From: Actinomycetota bacterium
GTDB taxonomy: Bacteria; Actinomycetota; Acidimicrobiia; Acidimicrobiales; CADCTF01
Direction: 5' to 3'
NCBI GenBank assembly: GCA_019348255.1
Contig: JAHWJU010000007.1
Location: 1-49,544, forward strand
Length of the DNA: 49,544 nt
The position numbers were made by a program, and so were the translations under genes. Below the pieces are notes generated by a model. It worked only from the letters and a program-made list of their open reading frames with translations. It was not told the origin of the DNA and did no database searches. Shown here in pieces: positions 28,681 through 37,024 of this stretch. Positions within the stretch are counted from its first letter, which is position 1. Each line of letters begins with the position of its first letter.

Positions 28681-28965
28681 GCCGGCGCCCACGCCCAGGG
28701 GCCAGATGCTGGCGTGGGGGAGATACTCGTCGTGCTCGCCGTGATCGGCTGCGGCGTCGCCCGGTTCGGCGGAACCGGCCGCGGAGGCCGCAGGTGCCTT
28801 CCTGCGGGTGGCGACCACGAGGTACCCGCCGGTGATCAGGACCAGCCCGGCGGAGAGCAGCAGGAGCACCGACCCCGCCGCTTCGTAGGAGAGGAACCAG
28901 TAGGCGACGCTGGCCAGAAGCAGGTAGCCGGCGATGCCGAGCATCAGTTTTCCGGTGGTGCTCAC
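28567..28965 (-). CDS. ctaF: Cytochrome c oxidase subunit IV (CtaF)
   Basis: Small actinobacterial oxidase subunit, 132 aa, with two pairs of hydrophobic segments ([43 protein letters not shown]; then [34 protein letters not shown]) and an acidic loop between. The GTG start overlaps the ctaD stop (GTGA), giving the order ctaC-ctaD-ctaF. Its 3' end overlaps the convergent qcrB gene by 114 bp. Confidence 0.9.
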   Translation of the reverse strand: MSTTGKLMLGIAGYLLLASVAYWFLSYEAAGSVLLLLSAGLVLITGGYLVVATRRKAPAASAAGSAEPGDAAADHGEHDEYLPHASIWPLGVGAGSVVLANGLALGLWAVVPGSIILVASIFGYARQSRHRD

Positions 28966-30647
28966 GAGACAGCAGTGCCTTCCGATGGCTCCCGCCCGTG
29001 CTCGGCCGGCTGCACGTCCGGGTGGCGGGCGTCGAACAGCGGACGGTTCGACCGGATGGGCGGGAGGGGCCGCTCGAAGTTGAGCGGCGGCGGCGGCGAC
29101 GACGTCGCCCATTCGAGCGTGTGGCCGAGCCACGGGTCGTCGCCAGCGGCCGGGCCCCGGCGCAGGCTGAGGCCCACGTTCACCAGGAACACCACCGTGG
29201 AGATCCCGAGCAGGAAGGAACCCACCGTCGAGATCTGATTGAGCGTGGTGAAGCCGTCAGCCGCCCCATAGTCGGCCACACGGCGGGGCATGCCCTGCAG
29301 GCCGAGCTGGTGCTGCACGAAGAAGGTGAGGTGGAAGCCGACGAAGTTGGTGGCGAAGTGCAGGCGGCCCAAGCCCTCCCCCAGCTTCTTGCCGGTGAAC
29401 TTGGGGAACCAGTAGTAGATGCCGGCGTAGAGGGCGAAGACCGAGCCGCCGAACAGCACGTAGTGCATGTGGGCGACGACGAAGTAGGAGTCGGTCATGT
29501 GGAAGTCGATCGGCGGCGAGGCCAGGAGCACTCCGGTGATGCCGCCGAGCAGGAAGGTGAGCAAGAAGCCGATGGCGAACAGCATCGGTGTCTGGAACGT
29601 GATCCGCCCGCCCCAGAGGGTCCCGATCCAGTTGAAGAACTTGACGCCGGTGGGCACGGCGATGAGGAACGAGAGGCCACTGAAGAAGGGCAGCAGAACA
29701 GCGCCGGTGGCGAACATGTGGTGGGCCCAGACACCCATCGACAGAGCGGCGATGGCCAGTGTGGCAAAGACCAGGCCCTTGTAGCCGAAGACCGGGCGCC
29801 ACGAAAAGACGGGGAGCACCTCGGTGATGACCCCGAAGAAGGGCAGGGCCAGGATGTAGACCTCGGGGTGGCCGAAGAACCAGAACAGGTGCTGCCACAG
29901 GATGGGCGAACCGCCCGCCGCGGGGTCGAAGATGTGGGCGCCGAAGTGACGGTCGGCGAAGAGCATGACTGAGGCCGCCGTCAGCACCGGGAAGGCCATG
30001 AGCACGAGCACACTCGTGACGACCATGTTCCAGCAGAAGATCGGGAGCCGGAACATCGACATGCCCGGTGCTCTCATGGTGAGGACGGTGGTGATCACGT
30101 TGATCCCGGTGAAGACGCCGGAGAAGCCGGTCAACAGCAGGCCGATGATCCAGAGGTCCCCCCCGACGCTCGGGGCGTAGGTCTTGAGCGACAGCGGCGC
30201 GTACGCGAACCACCCGAAGTCCGCAGCTCCGTCGGCGGTGAGAAAGCCCGAGATCATGGTGAGGCCGCCGCCCAGGTACAGCCAGTAGCTGAGGGCGTTG
30301 AGCCGGGGGAAGGACATGTCCTGGGCCCCGATCTGCAGCGGGACCAGGTAGTTGGCGAGCCCGAAGGCGAACGGCCCCAGGAACAGGAACATCATGATGC
30401 TGCCGTGCATCGTGAACAGCTCGTTGTAGCGCCCAGGCGTCACCACCTGGAGCTCCGGCGCCGCCAGCTCGGCCCGCATGATCAGGGCCAGGGCGCCGCC
30501 CAGGAGGAAGAAGGCGAAGGCCGTGACCATGTAGCTGACGCCGATGCGCTTGTGGTCGGTCGTAGTGAGCCAGGTGAGGATGCCACCGCCCTGGTGCTCG
30601 GGAACCTCCGGCTCTTCGGCCGCCCGCGGTTCGGCCAGGATCGTCAC
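28962..30647 (-). CDS. ctaD: Cytochrome c oxidase subunit I
   Basis: Catalytic haem-copper subunit of the aa3 oxidase, 561 aa, twelve membrane helices. Haem a ligand His in [10 protein letters not shown]; CuB ligands and the cross-linked Tyr in FGHPEVYI; the HH pair in WAHHMFATG; haem a3/a ligands in [11 protein letters not shown]. The Lys of the K-channel is in [10 protein letters not shown]. The GTG start (30647) overlaps the ctaC stop; an earlier in-frame start would reach into ctaC. All active-site residues are present, so it should be functional. Confidence 0.97.
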   Translation of the reverse strand: MTILAEPRAAEEPEVPEHQGGGILTWLTTTDHKRIGVSYMVTAFAFFLLGGALALIMRAELAAPELQVVTPGRYNELFTMHGSIMMFLFLGPFAFGLANYLVPLQIGAQDMSFPRLNALSYWLYLGGGLTMISGFLTADGAADFGWFAYAPLSLKTYAPSVGGDLWIIGLLLTGFSGVFTGINVITTVLTMRAPGMSMFRLPIFCWNMVVTSVLVLMAFPVLTAASVMLFADRHFGAHIFDPAAGGSPILWQHLFWFFGHPEVYILALPFFGVITEVLPVFSWRPVFGYKGLVFATLAIAALSMGVWAHHMFATGAVLLPFFSGLSFLIAVPTGVKFFNWIGTLWGGRITFQTPMLFAIGFLLTFLLGGITGVLLASPPIDFHMTDSYFVVAHMHYVLFGGSVFALYAGIYYWFPKFTGKKLGEGLGRLHFATNFVGFHLTFFVQHQLGLQGMPRRVADYGAADGFTTLNQISTVGSFLLGISTVVFLVNVGLSLRRGPAAGDDPWLGHTLEWATSSPPPPLNFERPLPPIRSNRPLFDARHPDVQPAEHGREPSEGTAVS

Positions 30648-31408
30648 GGCTCCACCCCTTCCTGGCCTTGGGCGGCCTGCCGCTCGCTGACCCACCTATC
30701 GAAATCTTCGACCGGCACGGCCCGCACCGAGAAGTTCATCTTGTAGTGGTCCAGACCGCAGAACTCCGCGCAGCGGCCGGTCCAGGTGCCGGCCTCGTCG
30801 ACGTCGACGTCGATCTCGTTGCGGATTCCGGGAATGAGGTCGCGCTTGGAAAGGAATCGCGGGACCCAGAAGGAGTGGACCACGTCAGGGCTCTGGAGGC
30901 GCAGCCGGACGGTTCTGCCCACCGGCAGCACCATCGTGGCCGGCGCTTCGGGCCCGCCGGTGACGGAGATCTGCTGGTCCGGGTACCGGAACTGCCACTG
31001 CCACTGGAAGCCGACCACGTCGACGACGAGATCCGGCTGCGCCGTAGTCGCGTTGACGTCGCGCTCGGTGGCCATGGTGAAGGCGAACAGCCCGGCCACC
31101 ACCACCAGCGGAGCCAACGTGTAGAGGGCCTCGATGGGGATGTTGTACCCGGACTGGCCGGGCAGCTCGTCGTTGCGGCGGCGGAAGCGGATGATCGAAT
31201 AGACGATCAGGAACCACACCAGCGCGCCGACGCAGAGGGCCGCGATCATCGAGCCCTGCCAGAGACGCAGGATCTCCTTGCCTTGGCGAGTCACGGGGTC
31301 AGGAGCCGAGAACCGGGTGCTGCTGCACCCGGCCGCCACCACAGCAATGGCAACCGCCGCAAGGGTCTTCGAGAAACGGTGGCGGAGCCTGCGCGGCGGT
31401 AGAGCCAC
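30644..31408 (-). CDS. ctaC: Cytochrome c oxidase subunit II (CuA, lipoprotein)
   Basis: Subunit II of the aa3 oxidase, 254 aa. The N-terminus has a lipobox (AVVAAGCSS), so it is probably lipid-anchored; two membrane helices follow ([20 protein letters not shown] and [20 protein letters not shown]). The cupredoxin domain carries the CuA site [12 protein letters not shown] with its upstream His in DVVHSFWVP. No C-terminal haem c domain is present, as expected where QcrC supplies electrons. The start is GTG at 31408; the preceding acyltransferase gene ends 13 bp upstream, so the two are probably cotranscribed. Confidence 0.96.
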   Translation of the reverse strand: MALPPRRLRHRFSKTLAAVAIAVVAAGCSSTRFSAPDPVTRQGKEILRLWQGSMIAALCVGALVWFLIVYSIIRFRRRNDELPGQSGYNIPIEALYTLAPLVVVAGLFAFTMATERDVNATTAQPDLVVDVVGFQWQWQFRYPDQQISVTGGPEAPATMVLPVGRTVRLRLQSPDVVHSFWVPRFLSKRDLIPGIRNEIDVDVDEAGTWTGRCAEFCGLDHYKMNFSVRAVPVEDFDRWVSERQAAQGQEGVEP

Positions 31409-31421
31409 AGTGCGCCGGAAT

Positions 31422-33125
31422 CTAGCCGACTGTCACCCTTTGCAGCTGCGCCACGTAGCACTCGGCGAAGCGGGCGGCGGCGTCGGCGCCGAACAGCCGG
31501 TGCCTGTACCGGAAGCTCAGATGCAGCCTCTTCGACAGGGTGACCGCCCCCACCGACAGCCCCACCGGTTCCCTCGGCGGCAGCGAGAACCACACCTCGC
31601 TCACCGCCCCTACCTCCGCGCCGAACCAGTCCGGGTCGGGCAACGGGCCGAGGTCGGACAGCAACGCGGTGTCGACGAGCCGGTTGCCCGACAGCGGTAG
31701 CAGGACGGTCGTGGACTGCTTGGCCCACAAGCCGATCAAGCCGGCCCGGTCGAGGCCGCCGATGAGGGCCCGTCCCCTGTGGTTGCGGCGGTTGCGGGCC
31801 GTCTCCGCGGTCACGGAACGAACCGCTTCCCGGGGGTCGGCTCGTTCGTTGCGGCTCGTGGAGATCCGGGCCGTGATGGAGAAGTTTCCAACCGCGTTGG
31901 CATCCCAACCATCCGGTCGCAGGTCATTCGTGACGAGGACGCTGACCTGCTCGCTGCTCCGGCCGTGCCCGGCGTTCCACTCCGAGACCGCGAGGTGCAG
32001 GGCCGCCAGTAGCAGCTCCTCTTCGGAACCGCCACCTCCTCGCTCGGCCAACTCCCGAGTCTGGTCTTCTGTCAGGCGAACGTGATGGAAGCCGAAGCCG
32101 GGCTCATCCTTCGACCCCTCCGAAGTCATGCGGGCAGGCGGAGACAGCAGGTCGCGGACCTTCTCCATCATGATCCGGTAGCCCTGCCGGCCCTTGAAGG
32201 AGTTGGCCCGGGCGGGCCGCACCGGCAGGTCCGAGCTGGCCAGGAACTCGAGTCGGGCTGGAGATTTCCCGCCGCGGGCGTAGGCGCGGGCGATGGTGCG
32301 CACCACGTGCAGCGCACCTGGGCCGTCGGCCGCGGCGTGGTTGATGTTGAGCATGAAGAGATCGCCGTCCTCCAGCCGGACCAGCACCGCCCGCAGCGGA
32401 GGCCCCTTCGTGAGGGGAACCTCCGCGTACTGGAGCTGCTCCCGGACCTCGGCCAGCGCCTGGTCGTCCGGACATTCCTGGACCGTCAACGGCACCTCCG
32501 CCTCCTCTCGCCCCAGCGCGTCCGCCATTGCGGCGATGAGCCGGCCCTGGTCGAGGTGTACACCAACGGCGACTTCCAGTTGCACCCCGGAGTGGGCCGC
32601 CCCCACCTCGCGGGCCGCGGCCGCCTCCAGCGCCACCTCTTGGGGCCAGAGCCACTGGCAGTCGAGGTGGGACCGGTGGTGGCCCTGTCGGCCCCGGAAG
32701 AGGCGCACGAGGTCCTCCGCCATGCCGGCCGCGTTGTGCACCGCGATGGAGCGGAGCGAGTAGCGGGCCATCCCCCGTGCCCCGCGGCCCAACGGCGAGA
32801 ACCGGTCGACGTGCGCGCTGATCCGGTTGCCAGTGATGGAGATGTGCAAGCTGCTGGCCCTCGAGACCTCCCGCAACGAGAGCGACCGTGCGTGGAAGAT
32901 CCGCCCGATCCCGGTGTCGCGGCGGAAGCGACCGTCGGACTCGAGTGCCGCGAACGCGCTCACCGGGTCGTCTGCCGTGAGGCGGCCAGAGCCGGCGGCC
33001 GATCGCATGCCGGTGCCGGGCTCGAGTAGCGCCTGGATCGTCGTCTGCGCCGCGCCGGGACCCCCGGTTCCGGCCGCTGGGTCTTCCGGTGACAGCGCCC
33101 CGTTCAACGTCCGCTTCAGGGCCAT
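31422..33125 (-). CDS. Condensation-domain-like acyltransferase
   Basis: Predicted CoA-dependent acyltransferase/condensation-superfamily protein, 567 aa. The active-site motif HxxxDG is seen in NINHAAADGPGALHV (around residue 262), with the first His of the usual HHxxxDG replaced by Asn. Other superfamily-like parts are DLFMLNIN before it and VGNFSITARI and LVDTALLSDLGPLPDPDWFG toward the C-terminus, where the DFG-like structural motif is expected. It may esterify or amidate a lipid or surface polymer, like PapA-type enzymes; substrate unknown. The ATG is tightly preceded by CCAGG. It ends 13 bp before ctaC and may be cotranscribed with it, with no obvious functional link. Confidence 0.75.
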   Translation of the reverse strand: MALKRTLNGALSPEDPAAGTGGPGAAQTTIQALLEPGTGMRSAAGSGRLTADDPVSAFAALESDGRFRRDTGIGRIFHARSLSLREVSRASSLHISITGNRISAHVDRFSPLGRGARGMARYSLRSIAVHNAAGMAEDLVRLFRGRQGHHRSHLDCQWLWPQEVALEAAAAREVGAAHSGVQLEVAVGVHLDQGRLIAAMADALGREEAEVPLTVQECPDDQALAEVREQLQYAEVPLTKGPPLRAVLVRLEDGDLFMLNINHAAADGPGALHVVRTIARAYARGGKSPARLEFLASSDLPVRPARANSFKGRQGYRIMMEKVRDLLSPPARMTSEGSKDEPGFGFHHVRLTEDQTRELAERGGGGSEEELLLAALHLAVSEWNAGHGRSSEQVSVLVTNDLRPDGWDANAVGNFSITARISTSRNERADPREAVRSVTAETARNRRNHRGRALIGGLDRAGLIGLWAKQSTTVLLPLSGNRLVDTALLSDLGPLPDPDWFGAEVGAVSEVWFSLPPREPVGLSVGAVTLSKRLHLSFRYRHRLFGADAAARFAECYVAQLQRVTVG

Positions 33126-33156
33126 CCTGGTCCGGCACGATACTGTGGCGCTTTAC

Positions 33157-33227
33157 GCGGGCGTAGTTCAGAGGCAGAACATCAGCTTCCCAAGCTGAGA
33201 ACGCGAGTTCGATTCTCGTCGCCCGCT
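33157..33227 (+). tRNA. tRNA-Gly (anticodon CCC)
   Basis: Complete cloverleaf of 71 nt: acceptor GCGGGCG / CGCCCGC, D-stem GTTC / GAAC, anticodon stem TCAGC / GCTGA with loop TTCCCAA (anticodon CCC), T-arm GCGAG-TTCGATT-CTCGT, discriminator T. CCA is not encoded. It sits 151 bp from the 3' end of an integrase gene and is the likely attachment site of the element to its right. Confidence 0.97.
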
Positions 33228-33289
33228 CTCGCAAAAGGGCTGCTCAGAAGTTGTTTCCGGGGAACGCCTCGGATCCGGGGGTAGTTCCA

Positions 33290-33310
33290 TCCAACATTTA
33301 TCCAACATTT
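33290..33310. repeat. Tandem direct repeats, possible integrase arm-type sites
   Basis: TCCAACATTT occurs twice, at 33290-33299 and 33301-33310, separated by one A. The AT-rich pair lies in the spacer between the tRNA and the integrase stop, where arm-type binding sites of tRNA-targeting tyrosine recombinases are often found. Binding is inferred only. Confidence 0.45.
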
Positions 33311-33378
33311 GCTGTCGCGCGCTGCCGTCCGGGGACGTCCTCCGAGGCTTGGGCTCCTTCCTGGACGCGGCCGCCGCC

Positions 33379-34494
33379 TCAACGTCCGGGACCGCCGATG
33401 TCGAGGCCCGGATTGCGCCGGCGGATCTCAGCGTCGATGCCATCGGCGATCGCGGCATCCGCCTCCGGGGACGCATGCAGGTAACGCAGCGCTGCGTCCG
33501 GCGAAGCGTGCCCCATCCGAGCCATCAGGTCCTTGGTGGTCGTGCCGGGGACGCGAGCGGCGAGGGTGTTGGCCACGTGGCGGAGGTCGTGCAGATGCAC
33601 GGTGCTCGGCAGACCCACGGCGCGCAGCGCTGCACGCCACGCGCGGTAGAAGCTAGCCCGGCGAAGCCCGCCTCGCTCTCCAGCGAAGAGGCTGCCGTCC
33701 GGCCCTGGTCCTGACCAGGTCTCCAGATGCTCGGCAAGCGCGGGGACGATGGACTCGGGAATGGTCACCTGGCGAACCCCCGCCCGCGACTTCGGTTCGC
33801 TGACGATGATGCCCGCCCGGGAAACCTCTTGTCGTTGCTTCGTCACTGAGATCCTGCGCCTGGCCAGATCCACATCGGCTCGCGTCAGTCCCTGAAGCTC
33901 CCCGAGGCGCAGCCCGCAGAAGGCAGCCAGCAGGACGATCCCCCGGTACCGCGGGTCGATCGAGGTGGCGATGGCCACGGCCTGCTCCACCGTCGGAAGG
34001 CGGCGCTCCGGGCTCTTCTCGACACTCGCTCCGCGGATGCGGCAGGGGCTGTTCGCTACCACGCCGTCGGTGACCGCGGTGTTGAAGATGGCGGTGAGCA
34101 AGCGGTAGCACTTGGCGGCCGTGACCTGGCTGCGCCGCGTCGCGAGACCGGCGTACCAGGCCCGCACCTCTTGAGGACTGATCTGGCTCAGGGCCTTCGC
34201 TCCGAAAGCGGGCAGCAGGTGGCACTTCAGCTCGCTCCTGTAGAGCTCGACCGTTCGGGGTCGTAGCCCCGGTCGACAGAGGAGCCACTGCTCGGCGTAG
34301 TCCTCGAATCGCACGGCTCCCAGAGCTGGGTCGCGCCAGTCAGCACGGGAGCGGTCCGCGTTCTCCTGCGCTTCGAATCGCACGGCCTCGCGTTTCGAGC
34401 GGAACGAACGGGAGTACTGGCTGCCGTTGGGCCTTCGGAGGATGACGTCGTAGGCTTTCCGGCCGCCTTTGATCTGTCGCTCTCTGATGGCCAC
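33379..34494 (-). CDS. int: Tyrosine recombinase / integrase
   Basis: Phage-type site-specific integrase, 371 aa. N-terminal arm-binding and SAM-like core-binding parts (FEDYAEQWLLCRPGLRPRTVELYRSEL) precede the catalytic domain with the full set: Arg in FCGLRLGELQGL, Lys region ISVTKQRQ, HDLRH, His in ARMGHAS, and the nucleophile Tyr in ALRYLHAS. The GTG start overlaps the stop of the excisionase-like gene by one base. The gene points toward the tRNA-Gly 3' end, the classic layout of an element integrated in a tRNA gene. It looks intact, though the neighbouring element gene is frameshifted. Confidence 0.92.
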   Translation of the reverse strand: MAIRERQIKGGRKAYDVILRRPNGSQYSRSFRSKREAVRFEAQENADRSRADWRDPALGAVRFEDYAEQWLLCRPGLRPRTVELYRSELKCHLLPAFGAKALSQISPQEVRAWYAGLATRRSQVTAAKCYRLLTAIFNTAVTDGVVANSPCRIRGASVEKSPERRLPTVEQAVAIATSIDPRYRGIVLLAAFCGLRLGELQGLTRADVDLARRRISVTKQRQEVSRAGIIVSEPKSRAGVRQVTIPESIVPALAEHLETWSGPGPDGSLFAGERGGLRRASFYRAWRAALRAVGLPSTVHLHDLRHVANTLAARVPGTTTKDLMARMGHASPDAALRYLHASPEADAAIADGIDAEIRRRNPGLDIGGPGR

Positions 34495-34703
34495 TACGAC
34501 GCCACCTCGCCCGCAGTATCAAGAGGTTTCGATCCCCGCAGGAGCTCGACGAACTCCTCGAGAGCGGTGGCAGGGACACGAGCGCACCGCCCGAGGTGGA
34601 CAACCTCTACCTCGCCTGCCCGGATCAACTCATACATCGTCGACCGGCCGATGCCGAGGACCTCGGCGGCCTCTACGACTGTGAGGAGCAGGCGGAGGCT
34701 CAC
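34494..34703 (-). CDS. xis: Excisionase-like helix-turn-helix protein
   Basis: A 69-aa MerR/AlpA-type DNA-binding protein: LLTVVEAAEVLGIGRSTMYELIRAGEVEVVHLGRCARVPATALEEFVELL. Such proteins next to integrases act as recombination directionality factors or excisionases. The GTG start overlaps the stop of the upstream frameshifted gene (34700-34703), and its TAG overlaps the integrase GTG, so the three form one coupled unit. Confidence 0.85.
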   Translation of the reverse strand: MSLRLLLTVVEAAEVLGIGRSTMYELIRAGEVEVVHLGRCARVPATALEEFVELLRGSKPLDTAGEVAS

Positions 34704-35360
34704 CGGGACTCCCCCGCCAGTCGAGCCTCAGCCCTGAACCGACGCTGCTGCAACGCGCAGACCAACTCACCCTGCCGAGCCACGGCGACGATGGGCTCGC
34801 CAGTGAGCCGGGTGGCGGCGATGAGGGTCGCGTCCTCCGGGCTGACGACCCCCCTCTGGACCCCCCCGACTAGGAGCACGAGCGCCTCTTCGGCAACAGA
34901 CCGGCAGTGGTTCGCCGCCCGGCTCCGCCATCGCCTCCACGATCCGAGCCAGCCGACGTGCAACAGCACGCAGCACTCGCCTCGCCACCCATGGTCCCTG
35001 GAGTGGCGTGCGCCGGATCTCCTCCCAGGCAGCGGCCACCAAGCGGGCGTCGAGGTCCTCGGGATCGTCCAGTCCGACGTAGGCACAACCGATCGCACGG
35101 AGCCCTGGAACCAGCGCCTGAAGGCCACACCGGGCGGCCAGAGGATCGGAGTGGCCGGCACGAACTACCGCACCGAGGATGCGGTCTCTGGCCCTCGGCC
35201 TCCCCCGGAGCTGGATTGCCTCGACCAGCTCGGCGCGGGTGGTGAAGGCGGCTGCGTCGGGCTCGGCTTCGGCCCACGCACGAACGACGCGCCGAGCGCT
35301 GCCCGACCTCGCCAGGCGGCGCCACTCCTGGTCGAGGGCAGCAAAGAAGGGCGGGGGCAT
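34700..35360 (-). pseudogene. Frameshifted sigma-factor-like regulatory gene of the integrative element
   Basis: Two reading frames together make one protein resembling the helical sigma-factor-like proteins found beside int/xis in actinobacterial elements. The first frame starts ATG 35360 (GAGGAG six bases upstream) with MPPPFFAALDQEWRRLAR and runs through DPLAARCGLQALVPGLRAIG and AAAWEEIRRTPLQ to about VEAMAEPGGEP. The natural continuation SVAEEALVLLVGGVQRGVVSPEDATLIAATRLTGEP lies in another frame and ends at 34700, overlapping xis. The switch is near 34895-34910 and needs one base to be skipped. Likely a disabling frameshift, but a sequencing error or programmed shift is possible. The downstream overlap with xis supports the second frame as the true C-terminus. 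Confidence 0.65.
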
Positions 35361-35881
35361 GGGCGGCTCCTCGATCGAGCGGATCGCCCGACAGGGTCCG
35401 CCGGACCCCTCACCGCCACCCTCACGTAGTCGCTCACGATCCTCCTCATTTCCGAGGAATTTCTGAAGCCGCCGCGGGCCGTGATCACAACGGACCTCAC
35501 GCAGGCGGGCATCGGGGCAGCACTGGCCCCGGGGGAACCGGCCTGGACCGTGAACGGTGTTGTTGAGATGACACAACCGCGCCCTGCGCTCCAGGGGCGG
35601 CAGGCTCGGCGGCCCACGGTCTTGCCGCCGAACGGGTCGTTTCATGTGAGTGCCCTTAGCGTCACCTCCAAGCGCCCGCGGTTCAGAGCGGTGTGGGGAT
35701 GACTGTCACGACCCGCCCGTACGCGCCGTTAGGTCGGCCAAGGCGTTCGGCGGGTTCGGATTCTGGTCCGCGCGTTCGGTTCGCACTCGGGACTATGCGA
35801 ATGTCCGAGAACCGTCGATCGGTCGCGCCGTTGGCCGCGCTCCCTCGCGAAGGGCGAGGAGTCATGGTCAGGGCCCTTCGG
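35361..35881. other. Spacer between the integrase operon and the SDR gene
   Basis: No convincing gene. It should hold the promoter of the sigma-like/xis/int unit. A short inverted repeat (ATTTCCGAGGAATT, 35448-35461) lies 90-100 bp upstream of that unit's start. Repeat copy A lies at 35721-35780. Confidence 0.5.
35721..35780. repeat. Structured repeat family, copy A
   Basis: Begins acgcgccgttagg and ends cgcgcgttcggt, both shared exactly with copy B 1.1 kb away with a one-base spacing difference. The outer ACGCGC and GCGCGT can pair. It lies about 100 bp downstream of the SDR stop. Confidence 0.7.
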
Positions 35882-36700
35882 CTATCGAAGGCGGATGATG
35901 TTCCCGGTGACGAGGCGCGCCGCGTCGGTGCAGAGCCAGCCGATGACCTCTGCCACATCGGCTGGTTCAGCGATGTGAACGTGGTCAGTGCTGGCTTCCA
36001 CGAGCGCTCGAACGTCGTCGGTGATCCAGCCCGTGTCGGTCACGGGCGGATAGACCACGTTGGCGGTGATCCCGTCGGAAGCGAGCTCGATCGACGCGCT
36101 CATGGTGTAGTTCTCGAGCGCAGCCTTCGCTGCGCCGTAGGACACCTCGCCGGGAAAGCCCATCGGGCCTCCGCTGGTGAGGCTGACGATGCGTCCCCAG
36201 CCCAAGTGGTGGCGACGTACCGACGATGCGAGCTGGGCGATCATCAGCGCGCCGCCGCGCGCATCCACGAGCAGCTGTGGCAACGCAGTGTCGCCGCTGA
36301 GTGCCTCGTGGTGACGACGCAGAGGATCGTGGCGGCCTGGGGAGAAGGTGTCCTTGCGCCAGCCGCTGGCGTTGTTGACCAGGATCGACACGGGGCCCAG
36401 AGCTGACTCGGCCTCGGCGAACACATGCGCCGGTGTATCCGTGTCGATCAGGTCCGCTTCAACGGCGTGTGCCCGCCGCCCGGCGGCCTCGATGGCGGTC
36501 ACAGTCGCCTGGGCGCCCTGCTCTCGTTGGGAGCGGTACTCAGCAGGTCGTCCGGGATCGTGGTCGGTAGGTGTGTACGCGAGGTAGGTGATGGCGACAT
36601 CGGCGCCAAGGCGGGCGAGCGCCGCGGCGGTGGCGGCACCGATTCCGTGGTTGGCGCCGGAGACGACGGCCACGCGGCCATCGAGCGGAGGTCGGGACAT
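35882..36700 (-). CDS. Short-chain dehydrogenase/reductase
   Basis: Classical SDR oxidoreductase, 272 aa. The cofactor motif GxxxGxG is seen in SGANHGIGAATA, the structural Asn motif in LVNNASG, the catalytic Ser in IVSLTSGGPMG, and Tyr/Lys in VSYGAAKAALENY. The C-terminal PPVTDTGWITDDV and the ending TGNIIRLR are normal. The region is close to 3-oxoacyl-ACP-reductase-like SDRs, but substrate is unknown. The ATG at 36700 gives the normal N-terminus (MSRPPLDGRVAVVSGA); AAAGG lies 12 bases upstream. It is alone, flanked by repeat copies A and B, which makes it look like a self-contained cassette. Confidence 0.9.
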   Translation of the reverse strand: MSRPPLDGRVAVVSGANHGIGAATAAALARLGADVAITYLAYTPTDHDPGRPAEYRSQREQGAQATVTAIEAAGRRAHAVEADLIDTDTPAHVFAEAESALGPVSILVNNASGWRKDTFSPGRHDPLRRHHEALSGDTALPQLLVDARGGALMIAQLASSVRRHHLGWGRIVSLTSGGPMGFPGEVSYGAAKAALENYTMSASIELASDGITANVVYPPVTDTGWITDDVRALVEASTDHVHIAEPADVAEVIGWLCTDAARLVTGNIIRLR

Positions 36701-36885
36701 GGCAGGGAGAACCTTTCGACGAACGGATGGGACTCGACGTTCGTCAGCGGCCTGCCACGGCACCGCACAATAGCAGTGCCTTTTGGACCGTTCCTCCGAG
36801 GCACGACGCGCCTTGTAGATCCACAGATTCGGCGTTCTGCTTCCCCGAGCCATGTGACCAGAACGCGCCGGCGGGAGCACTCGCG

Positions 36886-36946
36886 ACGCGCCGTTAGGCG
36901 ATGGGTCCGAGCGAACCCGGTTCGCTTTCTTGGGCGCGCGTTCGGT
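36886..36946. repeat. Structured repeat family, copy B
   Basis: Shares acgcgccgttagg and cgcgcgttcggt with copy A, and acgcgccg plus gggcgcgcgttc with copy D at identical spacing (46 bp). The centre holds a perfect hairpin AGCGAAC-CCG-GTTCGCT (36910-36926), and the outer CGCGCC/GGCGCG can pair. It lies 79 bp downstream of the next gene's stop, in the 324-bp spacer 36701-37024, where nothing else was recognised. Confidence 0.75.
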
Positions 36947-37024
36947 GCGGTACACGGCTTGTGCCGACGACCTCTTCGGCGCCGGCCTCCGCGAGGCCGA
37001 GCTCACGGTAGGCCGCGATGCCAG

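Noticed and set aside
33168-33476. Small minus-strand open frames reading GDENRTRVLSLGS and similar
   Set aside because: They are read across the tRNA-Gly gene, a well-known source of false proteins.
36805-36860. tRNA-like fragment (TTGTAG anticodon-loop-like run followed by a T-arm-like run)
   Set aside because: The anticodon stem does not pair and the T-loop is not standard. It may be an old tRNA remnant or chance; not strong enough to annotate.
35721-36946. Calling copies A and B integron attC sites
   Set aside because: GTTAGGT and GTTAGGC fit GTTRRRY, but no RYYYAAC partner lies at proper distance, copies C and D lack the GTT core, and no integron integrase is seen in the window.
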